Below, one piece after another: positions 1 to 6,828 of a DNA stretch of 10,098 nt (positions are counted from its first letter, which is position 1; each line of letters opens with the position of its first letter). The notes below the pieces were generated by a model that worked only from the letters and a program-made list of their open reading frames with translations, searched no databases and had not been told where the DNA came from. The position numbers were made by a program, and so were the translations under genes. Source of the DNA: Saccoglossus kowalevskii (Eukaryota; Hemichordata; Enteropneusta; Harrimaniidae); the NCBI RefSeq assembly GCF_000003605.2, contig NW_003134372.1, positions 33,526-43,623 of the forward strand, in the 5' to 3' direction.

Positions 1-269
1 GAGTGTTACGTGTATATTACACTGGCGTGAGCGGTTATCTGATTATGTTATGATATAATATTAAAGATGAACTAAATTGCTATATAAAATCTCGACTGAG
101 TGTTACGTGTATATTACACTAGCGTGAGCGGTTATCTGATTATGTTATGAAATAATATTAAAGATGAACTAAATTGCTATATAAAATCTCGACTGAGTGT
201 TACGTGTATATTACACTAGCATGAGCGGTTATCTGATTATGTTATGATATAATATTAAAGATGAACTAA
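1..269. repeat. 97-bp tandem repeat array, about 2.8 copies, left edge of window
   Basis: Three units begin with GAGTGTTACGTG at 1, 98 and 195, giving an exact 97-bp period. Only a few substitutions separate the copies, for example GGCGTGAGCG, AGCGTGAGCG and AGCATGAGCG after TTACACT. The third copy matches to about 269 and then breaks into unrelated A/T-rich sequence, so this is the right boundary of an array that probably continues to the left of the window. Each unit carries the small inverted repeat GTGTA-tat-TACAC. Near-identity and an exact period indicate recent amplification, as in a satellite or the tandem core of a mobile element. Which of these it is cannot be decided here. Confidence 0.9.
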
Positions 270-667
270 TACTTTTATAATAATGTTTTAATAGTTGATA
301 AATTTTGAGTTTTAGAAATAGATTTATTGTGAACCCCTTAGTTATTTTTTTGGAAATATAATTTCCAACACAAATGTTGATTTTACTGAATATATCATGT
401 TTAAGTTTTTCCTATAATTCTATGTTTTACAAGCCTTGTAATCAGCATAAAATATTATCAAGTTTATCTAAACTATTTAGTCTATGACCCTATATTTTTT
501 TCTGTATATGACCTTGCCTAACATAATAATGAATAAAACATATATTATTTCTATTGACTTGTCAGAAATATGATACTGAAAGGAAACATTTTTTTATAAA
601 ATCAAAAGTTCATCAAAGATGAAAGACAGTGAAAATCTATATTCTATTTGCTATAACCAAATGTAAA
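270..667. other. A/T-rich stretch without a gene; one small hairpin
   Basis: No open frame of note, splice-bounded exon or RNA gene is visible. The only structure seen is a perfect inverted repeat at 350-368, TTGGAAAT-ata-ATTTCCAA, with 8-bp arms and a 3-base loop. Confidence 0.6.
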
Positions 668-687
668 ATTGTTTACAAGTAAACAAT
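668..687. repeat. Inverted repeat containing two opposed forkhead-type motifs
   Basis: ATTGTTTAC (668-676) and GTAAACAAT (679-687) are perfect 9-bp inverted arms separated by AA. Each arm contains the core TGTTTAC/GTAAACA bound by forkhead (FOX) proteins. It lies directly upstream of AATAAA and a (TTA)n tract, so it may instead be the terminal stem of a retroelement. Either reading is inference from sequence only. Confidence 0.6.
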
Positions 688-691
688 AAAG

Positions 692-709
692 TTATTATTA
701 TTATTATTA
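692..709. repeat. (TTA)6 microsatellite
   Basis: Six perfect TTA repeats follow AATAAAG. Confidence 0.9.
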
Positions 710-755
710 CATGTGTTATTGCAACATACAATATCACCTATGAATAGTAATTAGC

Positions 756-939
756 TAATTTGCATACCAAATCATTTGTCTTAGGTAATGTTTCTTTCAT
801 TTGAAGCATTTTTTGCCTATGTCTGAGGTTGAAACTGATATTGATAAAATACATCTCAAGGTATCAATATGTATTCATAGTATATTGAGAAGTACAATAT
901 TTTTTAATTATTTTTTGGATGATAATTTGCATATCAAAT
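756..939 (+). repeat. Two copies of an octamer-containing 17-bp motif, 167 bp apart
   Basis: TAATTTGCATACCAAAT (756-772) and TAATTTGCATATCAAAT (923-939) differ at one base, and each contains the octamer ATTTGCAT recognised by POU/Oct factors. Sequence after each copy is loosely alignable: both have a pyrimidine-rich TTTCTTTCA stretch and a later GTCTGRRRTT-like segment. This suggests an old duplication with a ~167-bp offset. Function is unknown. Confidence 0.5.
879..900 (+). repeat. 22-bp dispersed repeat, copy 1
   Basis: The 22 bases here are identical to 3836-3857. The core is ATATTG-agaagta-CAATAT, an inverted repeat with 6-bp arms and a 7-base spacer. Flanking sequence on both sides differs between the copies. 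Confidence 0.85.
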
Positions 940-1013
940 AACCAATTTTAGCTTTTTCTTTCAAATTGTTTGTGTCTGGAATTCAGAAATTGAACGTTTT
1001 TCAGGAAGAATAT

Positions 1014-1027
1014 AATATGGCCATATT
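1014..1027. repeat. 14-bp perfect palindrome
   Basis: AATATGGCCATATT is fully self-complementary. No associated element is apparent. Confidence 0.7.
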
Positions 1028-1894
1028 TAAAAGCAAACATTGGGAGCAGTTTAAAAAATCACTTCAGTCAGTAATATTAATGTGAACTAAATATATTGGT
1101 ACAAAATATTCTGATATATCACTGCGTAAAATATATTACCACTACATCCAAGTATTTATTCTTAGTGGGTCATCCTGAAAGTATCTGTATTATTTAATAA
1201 GTGTATTTATAAATATATGTATGTCAAAAATGAAATTATAGGTAATATTTACCAATGGAATTCAGTTCTGTTATACATATACATGTTACATTTTCTTGTG
1301 ACCTGTAGAATAAGTGTACTTGGAAACTAACATTCAAATGTATAAATATAGAAACTGAAAAAAGCTTGAATGTGGCAATTAAACTTAATATCTGTGTTGT
1401 GGTAGGAGTATTTGTATGAATTCATCTGCTTGATTGCAGTTCTTTTTTCTCATTGTCCAAGTCAAAACCACCATCTCGGCTTTAACTAGCAGTGTTATAA
1501 TATCACTTTCTTTTGTTGTGAAACACACTATAGAAATTTGAAAAGAGATTGGACGAGTATAAGAAGCATTCACAATCACCAAGATTCTATTTTAAGAAAA
1601 TATAACTGTACCCTGTGTGTATAGACTGGATTTGTCGTATTACCTGCTACTGCACTTAATTTTCAGCGAGCATTCTAATTTGTATTCTCAAAAGAAAGAA
1701 TGTTGATTTTGTTTGAAATACAAACTCACATTTATGATTGAAATAGATGACATTCACGAATCATTTTTTTTGAATTACTGTTTGCTTATAATAAAGTACA
1801 TTCGGAATTATACATTGTGGTAAAAATTTCAAATCGCTATTGGAAAATGTTATTTTCAAACCTCTGCTTTCATTTAGTATTGTCCAATCTTTTC

Positions 1895-1897
1895 TAT

Positions 1898-1964
<67 letters not shown>

Positions 1965-1997
1965 TTTGTTTGTTTGTTTGTCCTTTCATTCATTCAT

Positions 1998-2048
<51 letters not shown>

Positions 2049-2069
2049 TTTGTTTGTTTGTCCTTTAAT

Positions 2070-2132
<63 letters not shown>
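1895..2132 (+). repeat. (TTTA)n tetranucleotide tract with TTTG/TCCTTT interruptions
   Basis: About 240 bp of TTTA repeats are interrupted twice by TTTG repeats followed by GTCCTTT, at about 1966-1999 and 2050-2068. The two GTCCTTT junctions are exactly 80 bp apart, and the three blocks between junctions and ends are about 86, 80 and 72 bp. The tract is therefore organised as a higher-order tandem and is not a simple slipped run. Open frames across it encode only F-I-Y-L periodic peptides and are artefacts of the repeat. Confidence 0.95.
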
Positions 2133-2133
<1 letters not shown>

Positions 2134-2362
2134 TCTGACTGAACACATTACATACTTTTACCAAACATATAGTATGTCCTTATAATCGTACATTTGATCT
2201 AATTATGTGAAGATTTGTGAATATAAGCGTCAATTGATTTTTGTAAGGATTCCTGCATGATTAGGATTCATCAAATTACAAATACATGTAGTTCATTTGC
2301 GTTCCAGTCACATGCACTATGGCAATATAAAACAATAATGGCAATACTTAATGTAGTACCAT
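2133..2362. other. A/T-rich spacer without a gene
   Basis: Unique-looking A/T-rich DNA between the tetranucleotide tract and the first inverted-repeat element. Nothing else is seen. Confidence 0.6.
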
Positions 2363-2784
2363 TAAGGGCAAAAAAAAAATTGTTTTGTTGCCCATAGCAA
2401 CCGACCGAAAAATATGAAATATCAGGTTTTTTTGGATTTTTTTTTTTTTTTAATAGGCTAAATATTAAAAACTCACCATTTTAAGCAGTAAAAAAGTGTT
2501 TCCTCAAAAAATTGACAATCCCGGACCGTTGTTTGATCCCCAGGGTCCCGGGGAGATAAGTGGCAACTTTGAACCTCGGGTTGATCTGTATTTAAATACG
2601 AAAAACTAAAAAAAAACTTTGATTTTTGTGTTTATCTAGCATGCATTTGATTGATTCCCATATACATCGGCTATTTACCGTACTATTAGTTTTCACAAAT
2701 TTAAAAAAAAAAAAATCCAACCCATCGACCCAATTTTGCAATTTTCTGACTTGAGGGCAACATAATTTTTTTGGGGGGGCCTAA
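2363..2784. mobile_element. PIF/Harbinger-like MITE with TAA target site duplication
   Basis: A ~416-bp body (2366-2781) is flanked by TAA on both sides (2363-2365 and 2782-2784). The left end reads GGGC, an A-run, ATT, then GTTGCCC (2366-2393). The right end, read on the minus strand, is GGCC, a C-run, an A-run, ATT, then GTTGCCC (2781-2755). These are imperfect terminal inverted repeats of about 28 bp. A 3-bp TWA duplication and ends starting with GG are established hallmarks of the PIF/Harbinger superfamily. The interior has no coding sequence. It contains T and A homopolymers, about ten CpGs, and a G/C-rich near-palindrome at 2537-2554. With no transposase it would be non-autonomous. The assignment rests on ends and duplication only. 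Confidence 0.6.
2537..2554. repeat. G/C-rich near-palindrome inside the Harbinger-like element
   Basis: TCCCCAGGGTCCCGGGGA pairs with itself over 18 bp with one A:C mismatch and a G:T centre. It stands out against the A/T-rich surroundings and could form a stable hairpin on either strand. CCGGACC just upstream (2521-2527) can compete for the GGGTCC part. Confidence 0.65.
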
Positions 2785-3044
2785 TACTCAATATTATACA
2801 CTGTAACTTCAATCGCCTTCACCCAATTCCATATTAGTCTGAAAACTTATCTGTTTAGAAAATAGTTAAAGAAGATTTTTAAAGTATTTTGAACACTTTT
2901 TTTTTTTTATAAATCAGTTAATTTTTCTTTTAAAGTTGCATTCCCACTTTGTAAATATTTAAAATAATATATATGGATTACCATGAGAGGTATTTGAAGT
3001 TACAAAAGTGCGCGAATAACAAGAAAACGACCCTGAAACTTTAT

Positions 3045-3063
3045 TTTAGGTGGGCCACCTAAA
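3045..3063. repeat. 19-bp palindrome within the TTAA element
   Basis: TTTAGGTGG-g-CCACCTAAA has perfect 9-bp arms around one central G. It is subterminal, about 115 bp inside the left end. It might be a transposase or host-factor site; it contains two opposed CACCT cores of the type bound by ZEB/Snail zinc-finger proteins. Function is inferred only. Confidence 0.7.
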
Positions 3064-3081
3064 TTATTAGCTGAAGACCAA

Positions 3082-3140
3082 CGAACAAACATAGGCGCGC
3101 TTTCCGCCCGCTCCATTCCAATCCAAATCTGACCAATAGG
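3082..3140 (+). promoter_or_regulatory. CpG-rich segment with two CCAAT boxes, promoter-like
   Basis: Inside the TTAA element, GGCGCGCTTTCCGCCCGCTCC-type sequence (3095-3113) is followed by CCAAT at 3118-3122 and 3133-3137, 15 bp apart in the same orientation. A GC box plus spaced CCAAT boxes is a common layout of animal promoters. No TATA box or matching transcript can be shown, and orientation and activity are unknown. It may be a captured host promoter fragment or simply element sequence. Confidence 0.3.
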
Positions 3141-3599
3141 GTGAAGGCAGTTCATCTCAAAATCCCGACTGCCGCTAATAAATATTCAGACAATTTGCGT
3201 TCACCACTTTAATAAGTGCATATTTGGGACTGAACTATCGGGTGAATAATACTGCACAAAATATTTGGTAAATGTTTTATGCCGTCTGGCAAGTCAAATA
3301 AAGTGTGTGAATAGTATTTAGAGTAGAAAACAGCGTGCAAATCAGCGTACAATGTCGAACTAGAAATAGTGTTCTAACATTCGATTGTGGTATGGTGGTC
3401 GCCGAAAATGATTGGGACAGTTCGGCAGTGACTGGGATAGCTCGATTATTCGCATTTTTGGCCAGATTTCTCGTTATAAGTGCACTTTCGTTCCTTCAAA
3501 TATCACTTATAGGAATTCATATATAGCATTTAACATTTTTTGCAAAGTGGGAATGCAACTTTAATGTGATTTCTATTTATGTATTGTACAGCAGTGTGT

Positions 3600-3638
3600 G
3601 TTATTATTATTAATATTAATATTATTATTATTAATATT
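3600..3638. repeat. (TTA)n-type imperfect microsatellite
   Basis: TTATTATTATTAATATTAAT and further TTA/TAA repeats lie directly against the left end of the TA-flanked MITE. It may be the insertion target. Confidence 0.85.
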
Positions 3639-3839
3639 ACTGTAAAATACTTTATGTTAGCTAGAGTAAATTTTCGCTGAAATACTTTTTGAGTGTTTTG
3701 TATGGAATTTATTTTCACTGATTTTTGATGAGTTGAATGTAAAATATAGGAAAAAAGGTATATTCGCTGGATTTTATTTTCACTGAATCATTCCTTCAGT
3801 GAAAATTAATTCCAAGTGAAAATAAACGATTTTACAGTA
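3638..3839. mobile_element. ~200-bp TA-flanked MITE with CTGTAAAAT ends, TTTTCRCTG modules
   Basis: The left end TACTGTAAAATACTTTAT (from 3638) mirrors the right end, which on the minus strand reads TACTGTAAAATCGTTTAT (to 3839). The terminal 11 bp are identical and the match continues with three mismatches over ~21 bp. TA at each side fits a TA target duplication, as in Tc1/mariner-type elements. The interior repeats TTTTCGCTG/TTTTCACTG motifs in both orientations, including a perfect hairpin at 3776-3806. No coding capacity. A diverged relative ends at 9220. I associate this architecture with MITEs of molluscs and other lophotrochozoans. Confidence 0.7.
3776..3806. repeat. Hairpin with perfect 12-bp arms inside the TA-flanked MITE
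   Basis: ATTTTCACTGAA (3776-3787) and TTCAGTGAAAAT (3795-3806) are exact reverse complements with a 7-base loop TCATTCC. Confidence 0.85.
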
Positions 3840-3857
3840 TATTGAGAAGTACAATAT
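3836..3857 (+). repeat. 22-bp dispersed repeat, copy 2
   Basis: Identical to 879-900. Its first four bases (3836-3839) are the last two bases of the TA-flanked MITE plus the TA; the rest lies outside the element. Confidence 0.85.
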
Positions 3858-3939
3858 GAGATTCAATATCCTTCCATTCTGTATACATCCTTCAATAATC
3901 TAATGATGTTAATAGTGGCAATAAAACTCTCATCCAAAT

Positions 3940-3994
3940 AATGATTAGCCTAGGGAGCATAGAACATGTATCAAGTAATGAATAGCCTAAGGAG
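3940..3994 (+). repeat. Direct repeat of an 18-bp motif, 37-bp offset
   Basis: AATGATTAGCCTAGGGAG (3940-3957) recurs as AATGAATAGCCTAAGGAG (3977-3994), 16 of 18 bases identical. The sequence between is not clearly duplicated. Confidence 0.65.
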
Positions 3995-4071
3995 TTTGAT
4001 GATACCTGTATCTAATCAAGCTATAGACATATGATAAGAATTTGCTGCCCCGAGCATTACTTGTTCTGATG

Positions 4072-4099
4072 CAGTGACATCATCAGTGACATCATCAGT
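4072..4099 (+). repeat. 12-bp tandem duplication, CAGTGACATCAT x 2.3
   Basis: CAGTGACATCAT occurs at 4072-4083 and 4084-4095, then CAGT. Each copy contains TGACATCA, one base from the CRE/ATF palindrome TGACGTCA and consistent with its CpG-decayed form. Confidence 0.8.
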
Positions 4100-5403
4100 C
4101 TGCCTGCATAGGCATTTTTAATTATTCTTGTTGGTTTGAACACATATTGAAATTAATCATGCTTACACTAAAAAAAATATTTATACTGCAATTATTTCTT
4201 AACCCCTTCTCCATACTAATTATTCAAAACATCAGTATCCATAGTAACACACACTGTATGTAATCTGACACCATTTGGAAACAATATTTGAATCAATAAG
4301 AAGTTTTTCTTAATTCTGACTAAAACTAAAAATGGTTATTTTTAAATTTTTAAAAAAACAGGTGTTTATAAAGTGTGTACGGTTAAAATAGAAATATTGC
4401 TATGTGTAAAGGCTTCACAAAATTACATTTGGTGCTTATTGTTTAGCAAGAAAAATGGACAAATTACAAAACAGTCCAGTATTTTATTCAAGAAGCGTGT
4501 CCACATCTCGTAGAAAACATACACTCTACCTGTAAACCATATTTGCTCTATTTGAAGCTCAACACCAATAGAAAAGTGTATTTATTGTATACTACGTCAT
4601 CCTAATACAACTCATTTTGGCCATGAACATGCCTTTGATGATTACATAAGTGCATGCATGAGAAATACGGTATCTTTTTTTTTGAAAACTGTTAACAGAT
4701 AAAGCTTGCTGTGCATCACAATATTGAGTATTTCATTGCCATACAAAGAAGTAATAAAACAATGGACATCACAACATGCTCTCATTTACATATTTGAAAT
4801 TTTCTAGCAACATTCTAACATAAAATAAAATTTTTATTTTTGTAGAGAAAATCCCCTACAATCTGCTGCTTCTGGTTAAATAATTGAGGGCGTCGAGATA
4901 TGTTGATCCATTGATGTGAACTGTTGTGTGTATTAATTTCACTGTAATCAACTATGTGAAGTGGCTTTATCTCATCTTACTATAATGTATAACAATAACA
5001 GGTTTGGATTAAATAAAACGTAAAAATAACTGTCTGGTCATGATCATTATTTAATATTTTTTTAATGAGGGATTTGTTCCTGAGAAGATTGTCTGATTTT
5101 TGATCAGCTTGGTTTGTCCTGTATATTGTTGTAAACACATACTATACATTGCTTGGTTGTTAGGGTTATCACAATAGGTTGCTGTACATACTTTCTGTCT
5201 GTGATTTCAATAGTGATACGTTATGCTGCTGGCACTACAGTTAAAAGGCAGCAAGACAGTGAGTATATGAATATCACCTAAGATATCTAACAATACAGGT
5301 TTGTTAATTTCATTTTTTATAATCTGTCTTTTGGAGGGATCAGCAAAGCAGGTCTGGGTATCTTTTATTCAGGAAACAAACAATTGAGTTATAATTTCAA
5401 TGA

Positions 5404-5416
5404 GAAAGTGAAAGTG
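5404..5416 (+). promoter_or_regulatory. Candidate IRF/ISRE-like motif
   Basis: GAAAGTGAAAGTG contains GAAANNGAAA, the core bound by interferon regulatory factors, extended by a further GTGAA. About one such core is expected by chance in a window this size and composition, so support is weak. Confidence 0.2.
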
Positions 5417-5837
5417 AAGTTCATGTAAAAAGTTGATGTTGTTATCAATTGTTGGGGTCCATATTTTTTTTTTAAACTCGGGTAATGTGATGAAGCAGAT
5501 TATGATCAAACTGCTATGTTCACCTAAAATTTTGTTGTAAGACTAGACAATAACAATGGAAGTCACTGATATAAGACACTCTATGCTTGATTCAAGTTGT
5601 TCACTGGTTTGTACTTGTAGTCTAATTGATCTAGCTTTGACAGAAACTTTAGACAAATAAACATTACACGGAATATACTAAGGATATATTAAGAATTGAT
5701 TTCTAGCTAGATTTCTGGCATTATTACAATTTTTTATTCTTCATGTCTAATTTTACAATGTTTACAAAATTGTCTACCAAATCTAACAGGTGGGTGCTTT
5801 TGACTTAAACACGTTTGGTTGAATTGTGGTTACATAA

Positions 5838-5864
5838 ACTATACATGTGTTATACACGTATAGT
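5838..5864. repeat. 27-bp near-perfect palindrome
   Basis: Outer arms ACTATAC (5838-5844) and GTATAGT (5858-5864) are perfect. Pairing continues inward through TGT/ACA with one A:C mismatch (5845 against 5857) and one G:T. The mismatch is CA against CG, which a CpG transition would explain. Confidence 0.7.
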
Positions 5865-6049
5865 CAAACATCGAGTATGGTATTCTCTTCCAAGACAACT
5901 CCCATGAACTAGAAATTGTTCACCTTACATTATTAGACGTCTCTGATACATAAATAGTTGTTATTTTAGGATATTCAATTCAATTAATATCTTAAACCAT
6001 AAAATACACCTTTGATTGAAGGGCATGGCAATAATTTATAGTTGTCCAA

Positions 6050-6215
6050 CCACGTAGTGTTTGATATGGGTGACTTGATTCATATATAAATACATTGTTC
6101 CTTAAATGGTCACAGTCGTCATACTACGTCGTGTCTGATATGAGTCTATACGACACATACAAATACATTTTTTAAATTGCTACAGTCATCATATCCCTTT
6201 GTGCGAGATATTAGA
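6050..6215 (+). repeat. Diverged ~72-bp tandem repeat, about 2.3 copies
   Basis: Unit 1 (6050-6123) and unit 2 (6124-6193) align through YACGTMGTGTYTGATATGRG near the start, AATACATT in the middle and ACAGTCRTCATA at the end. A third partial unit starts at about 6194 and keeps GTGYGAGATATTAG. Copies differ by many substitutions and small indels, so this is old compared with the 97-bp array and the minisatellite. Confidence 0.7.
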
Positions 6216-6456
6216 GGTCCATGGAATGCGGTTGCAACTCAATGAATGTGACTACTGTGTAGGAATCTTTGATTATATAAGTCTGATGTTGTGACCGTTC
6301 TCAGTAAATCACTCATATACTCTGTAGCAATAATACATCCCAATGTTTCTACCTGATAAATTCCCCCCTAGATCCCATAATAGGTATTGGGTTACCAAGA
6401 CTTTTGGGATTTGTTTGATTTGATCATTGATAAGTTGTGCTAAGCTATGACAAAGT
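6216..6456. other. Spacer without a gene
   Basis: A/T-rich; a weak ATCCCA/TGGGAT inverted pair lies around 6373-6410. Nothing else is seen. Confidence 0.5.
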
Positions 6457-6828
6457 ATGTGTACAGTGGGAGCTGTGTACAGTGTCCTTTGTGTTGTATG
6501 TTTATATAACTTCGTTCAGTTAGAAGTTTGCTTTATTGTTATCCCACCAAATGTTATTGATTTCTTGCAGGTTTCTGTTTGTGCTCTCAGCACAAAGCAT
6601 TTGTTAAGGGAGCGTCTCTGTAGTTTGTGGATACTAAGAGGTGGTCTGTCTTTCAATGATTTTATACCACAGCCAAGATTAAGTTGGCTCATGGTATTGA
6701 TTATCTTAGTTCAAAAATTTTTAGGTGCAAAAAAATACCAAACACAAAGAAAGCACAGCTTATTGAATGAACTTTTATTTACACCAGAGAGACCACTTTT
6801 TTGTGCTCTAATCAGAAAGAAAATCTAG
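6457..6828 (+). other. Uncharacterised 123-codon open frame; possible terminal exon
   Basis: This is the longest open frame in the window, ATG at 6457 to TAG at 6826-6828. I recognise no family in the product. The first half is rich in Val, Cys and Leu and hydrophobic; the last ~45 residues are Lys/Arg-rich. An acceptor-like pyrimidine tract with TTTCTTGCAG ends at 6570. From 6571 the frame is open in phase 0 for 85 codons to the stop, and AATAAA occurs at 6846-6851 and 6861-6866. That could be a terminal exon of an upstream gene, but no matching upstream exon is visible. A chance frame of this length is quite possible in 10 kb of A/T-rich DNA, so I do not call it a gene. Confidence 0.15.
6578..6596. 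repeat. 19-bp perfect hairpin TTTGTGCT-ctc-AGCACAAA
   Basis: Perfect 8-bp arms with a 3-base loop lie 7 bases after the acceptor-like CAG at 6570. TTTGTGCTCT recurs at 6800-6809. It is too short for a microRNA precursor. Confidence 0.7.

Larger units (their letters stand above)
600..709 (+). mobile_element. Possible 3' end of a non-LTR retroelement or SINE with (TTA)n tail
   Basis: The order hairpin (668-687), overlapping AATAAA (685-690), then six TTA repeats (692-709) resembles the 3' ends of non-LTR retrotransposons and their SINEs that finish in short microsatellite tails, as in I-clade and some CR1/L2-like elements. No coding remnant is seen upstream and the left boundary given is arbitrary. 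A plain (TTA)n microsatellite next to a palindrome is the alternative. Confidence 0.3.
710..1894. other. A/T-rich stretch without a supported gene; dispersed short repeats
   Basis: Stops are frequent in all frames. Contents: a 17-bp motif TAATTTGCATAYCAAAT at 756-772 and 923-939; the first copy of a 22-bp dispersed repeat at 879-900; and a 14-bp perfect palindrome AATATGGCCATATT at 1014-1027. A 65-codon minus-strand frame at 1385-1582 has no recognisable protein content. Nothing else is seen. Confidence 0.6.
2930..3564. mobile_element. 635-bp MITE with perfect 22-bp inverted ends bounded by TTAA
   Basis: The 22 bases at 2930-2951 are the exact reverse complement of 3543-3564. Both outer ends are TTAA, followed inward by AGTTGCATTCCCACTTTG. 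TTAA duplications are characteristic of piggyBac and also of Sola3. The inner bases AGTTGC are not the CCC start usual in piggyBac. A TA duplication, as in Tc1/mariner-like elements, with slightly longer TIRs would fit equally well. The interior carries 24 CpGs, far denser than the flanks, and no transposase, so this is a non-autonomous copy. A 63-codon frame at 3335-3526 encodes a hydrophobic C-terminal segment and resembles no family I recognise. Perfect ends and retained CpGs suggest a young insertion. Confidence 0.75.
3858..6049. other. Long A/T-rich region without a supported gene
   Basis: No frame long enough or protein-like enough to call, and no tRNA or other RNA gene recognised. Contents: a 37-bp-offset direct repeat (3940-3994); a 12-bp tandem duplication (4072-4099); the palindrome CTGTTAACAG (4689-4698); an interferon-response-like GAAAGTGAAAGTG motif (5404-5416); and a 27-bp near-palindrome (5838-5864). 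Several pyrimidine-tract-plus-AG sequences resemble splice acceptors, as expected by chance in such DNA. Confidence 0.55.

Noticed and set aside
1385-1582. 65-codon open frame on the minus strand
   Set aside because: Short, no recognisable domain and no splice or promoter context; expected by chance in DNA of this size.
1817-2133. Two overlapping open frames rich in F, I, Y and L
   Set aside because: They simply read the TTTA repeat, which has no stop codon in these frames; the periodic peptide is an artefact.
2520-2600. tRNA or other structured RNA gene in the G/C-rich patch
   Set aside because: No cloverleaf and no recognisable internal promoter boxes; it is the hairpin core of the Harbinger-like element.
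3335-3526. 63-codon open frame inside the TTAA element
   Set aside because: No family recognised and too short to be a transposase; kept only as context for the promoter-like core.
3530-3718. 62-codon minus-strand open frame
   Set aside because: Crosses the end of one transposon, a microsatellite and the start of another; cannot be a gene unit.
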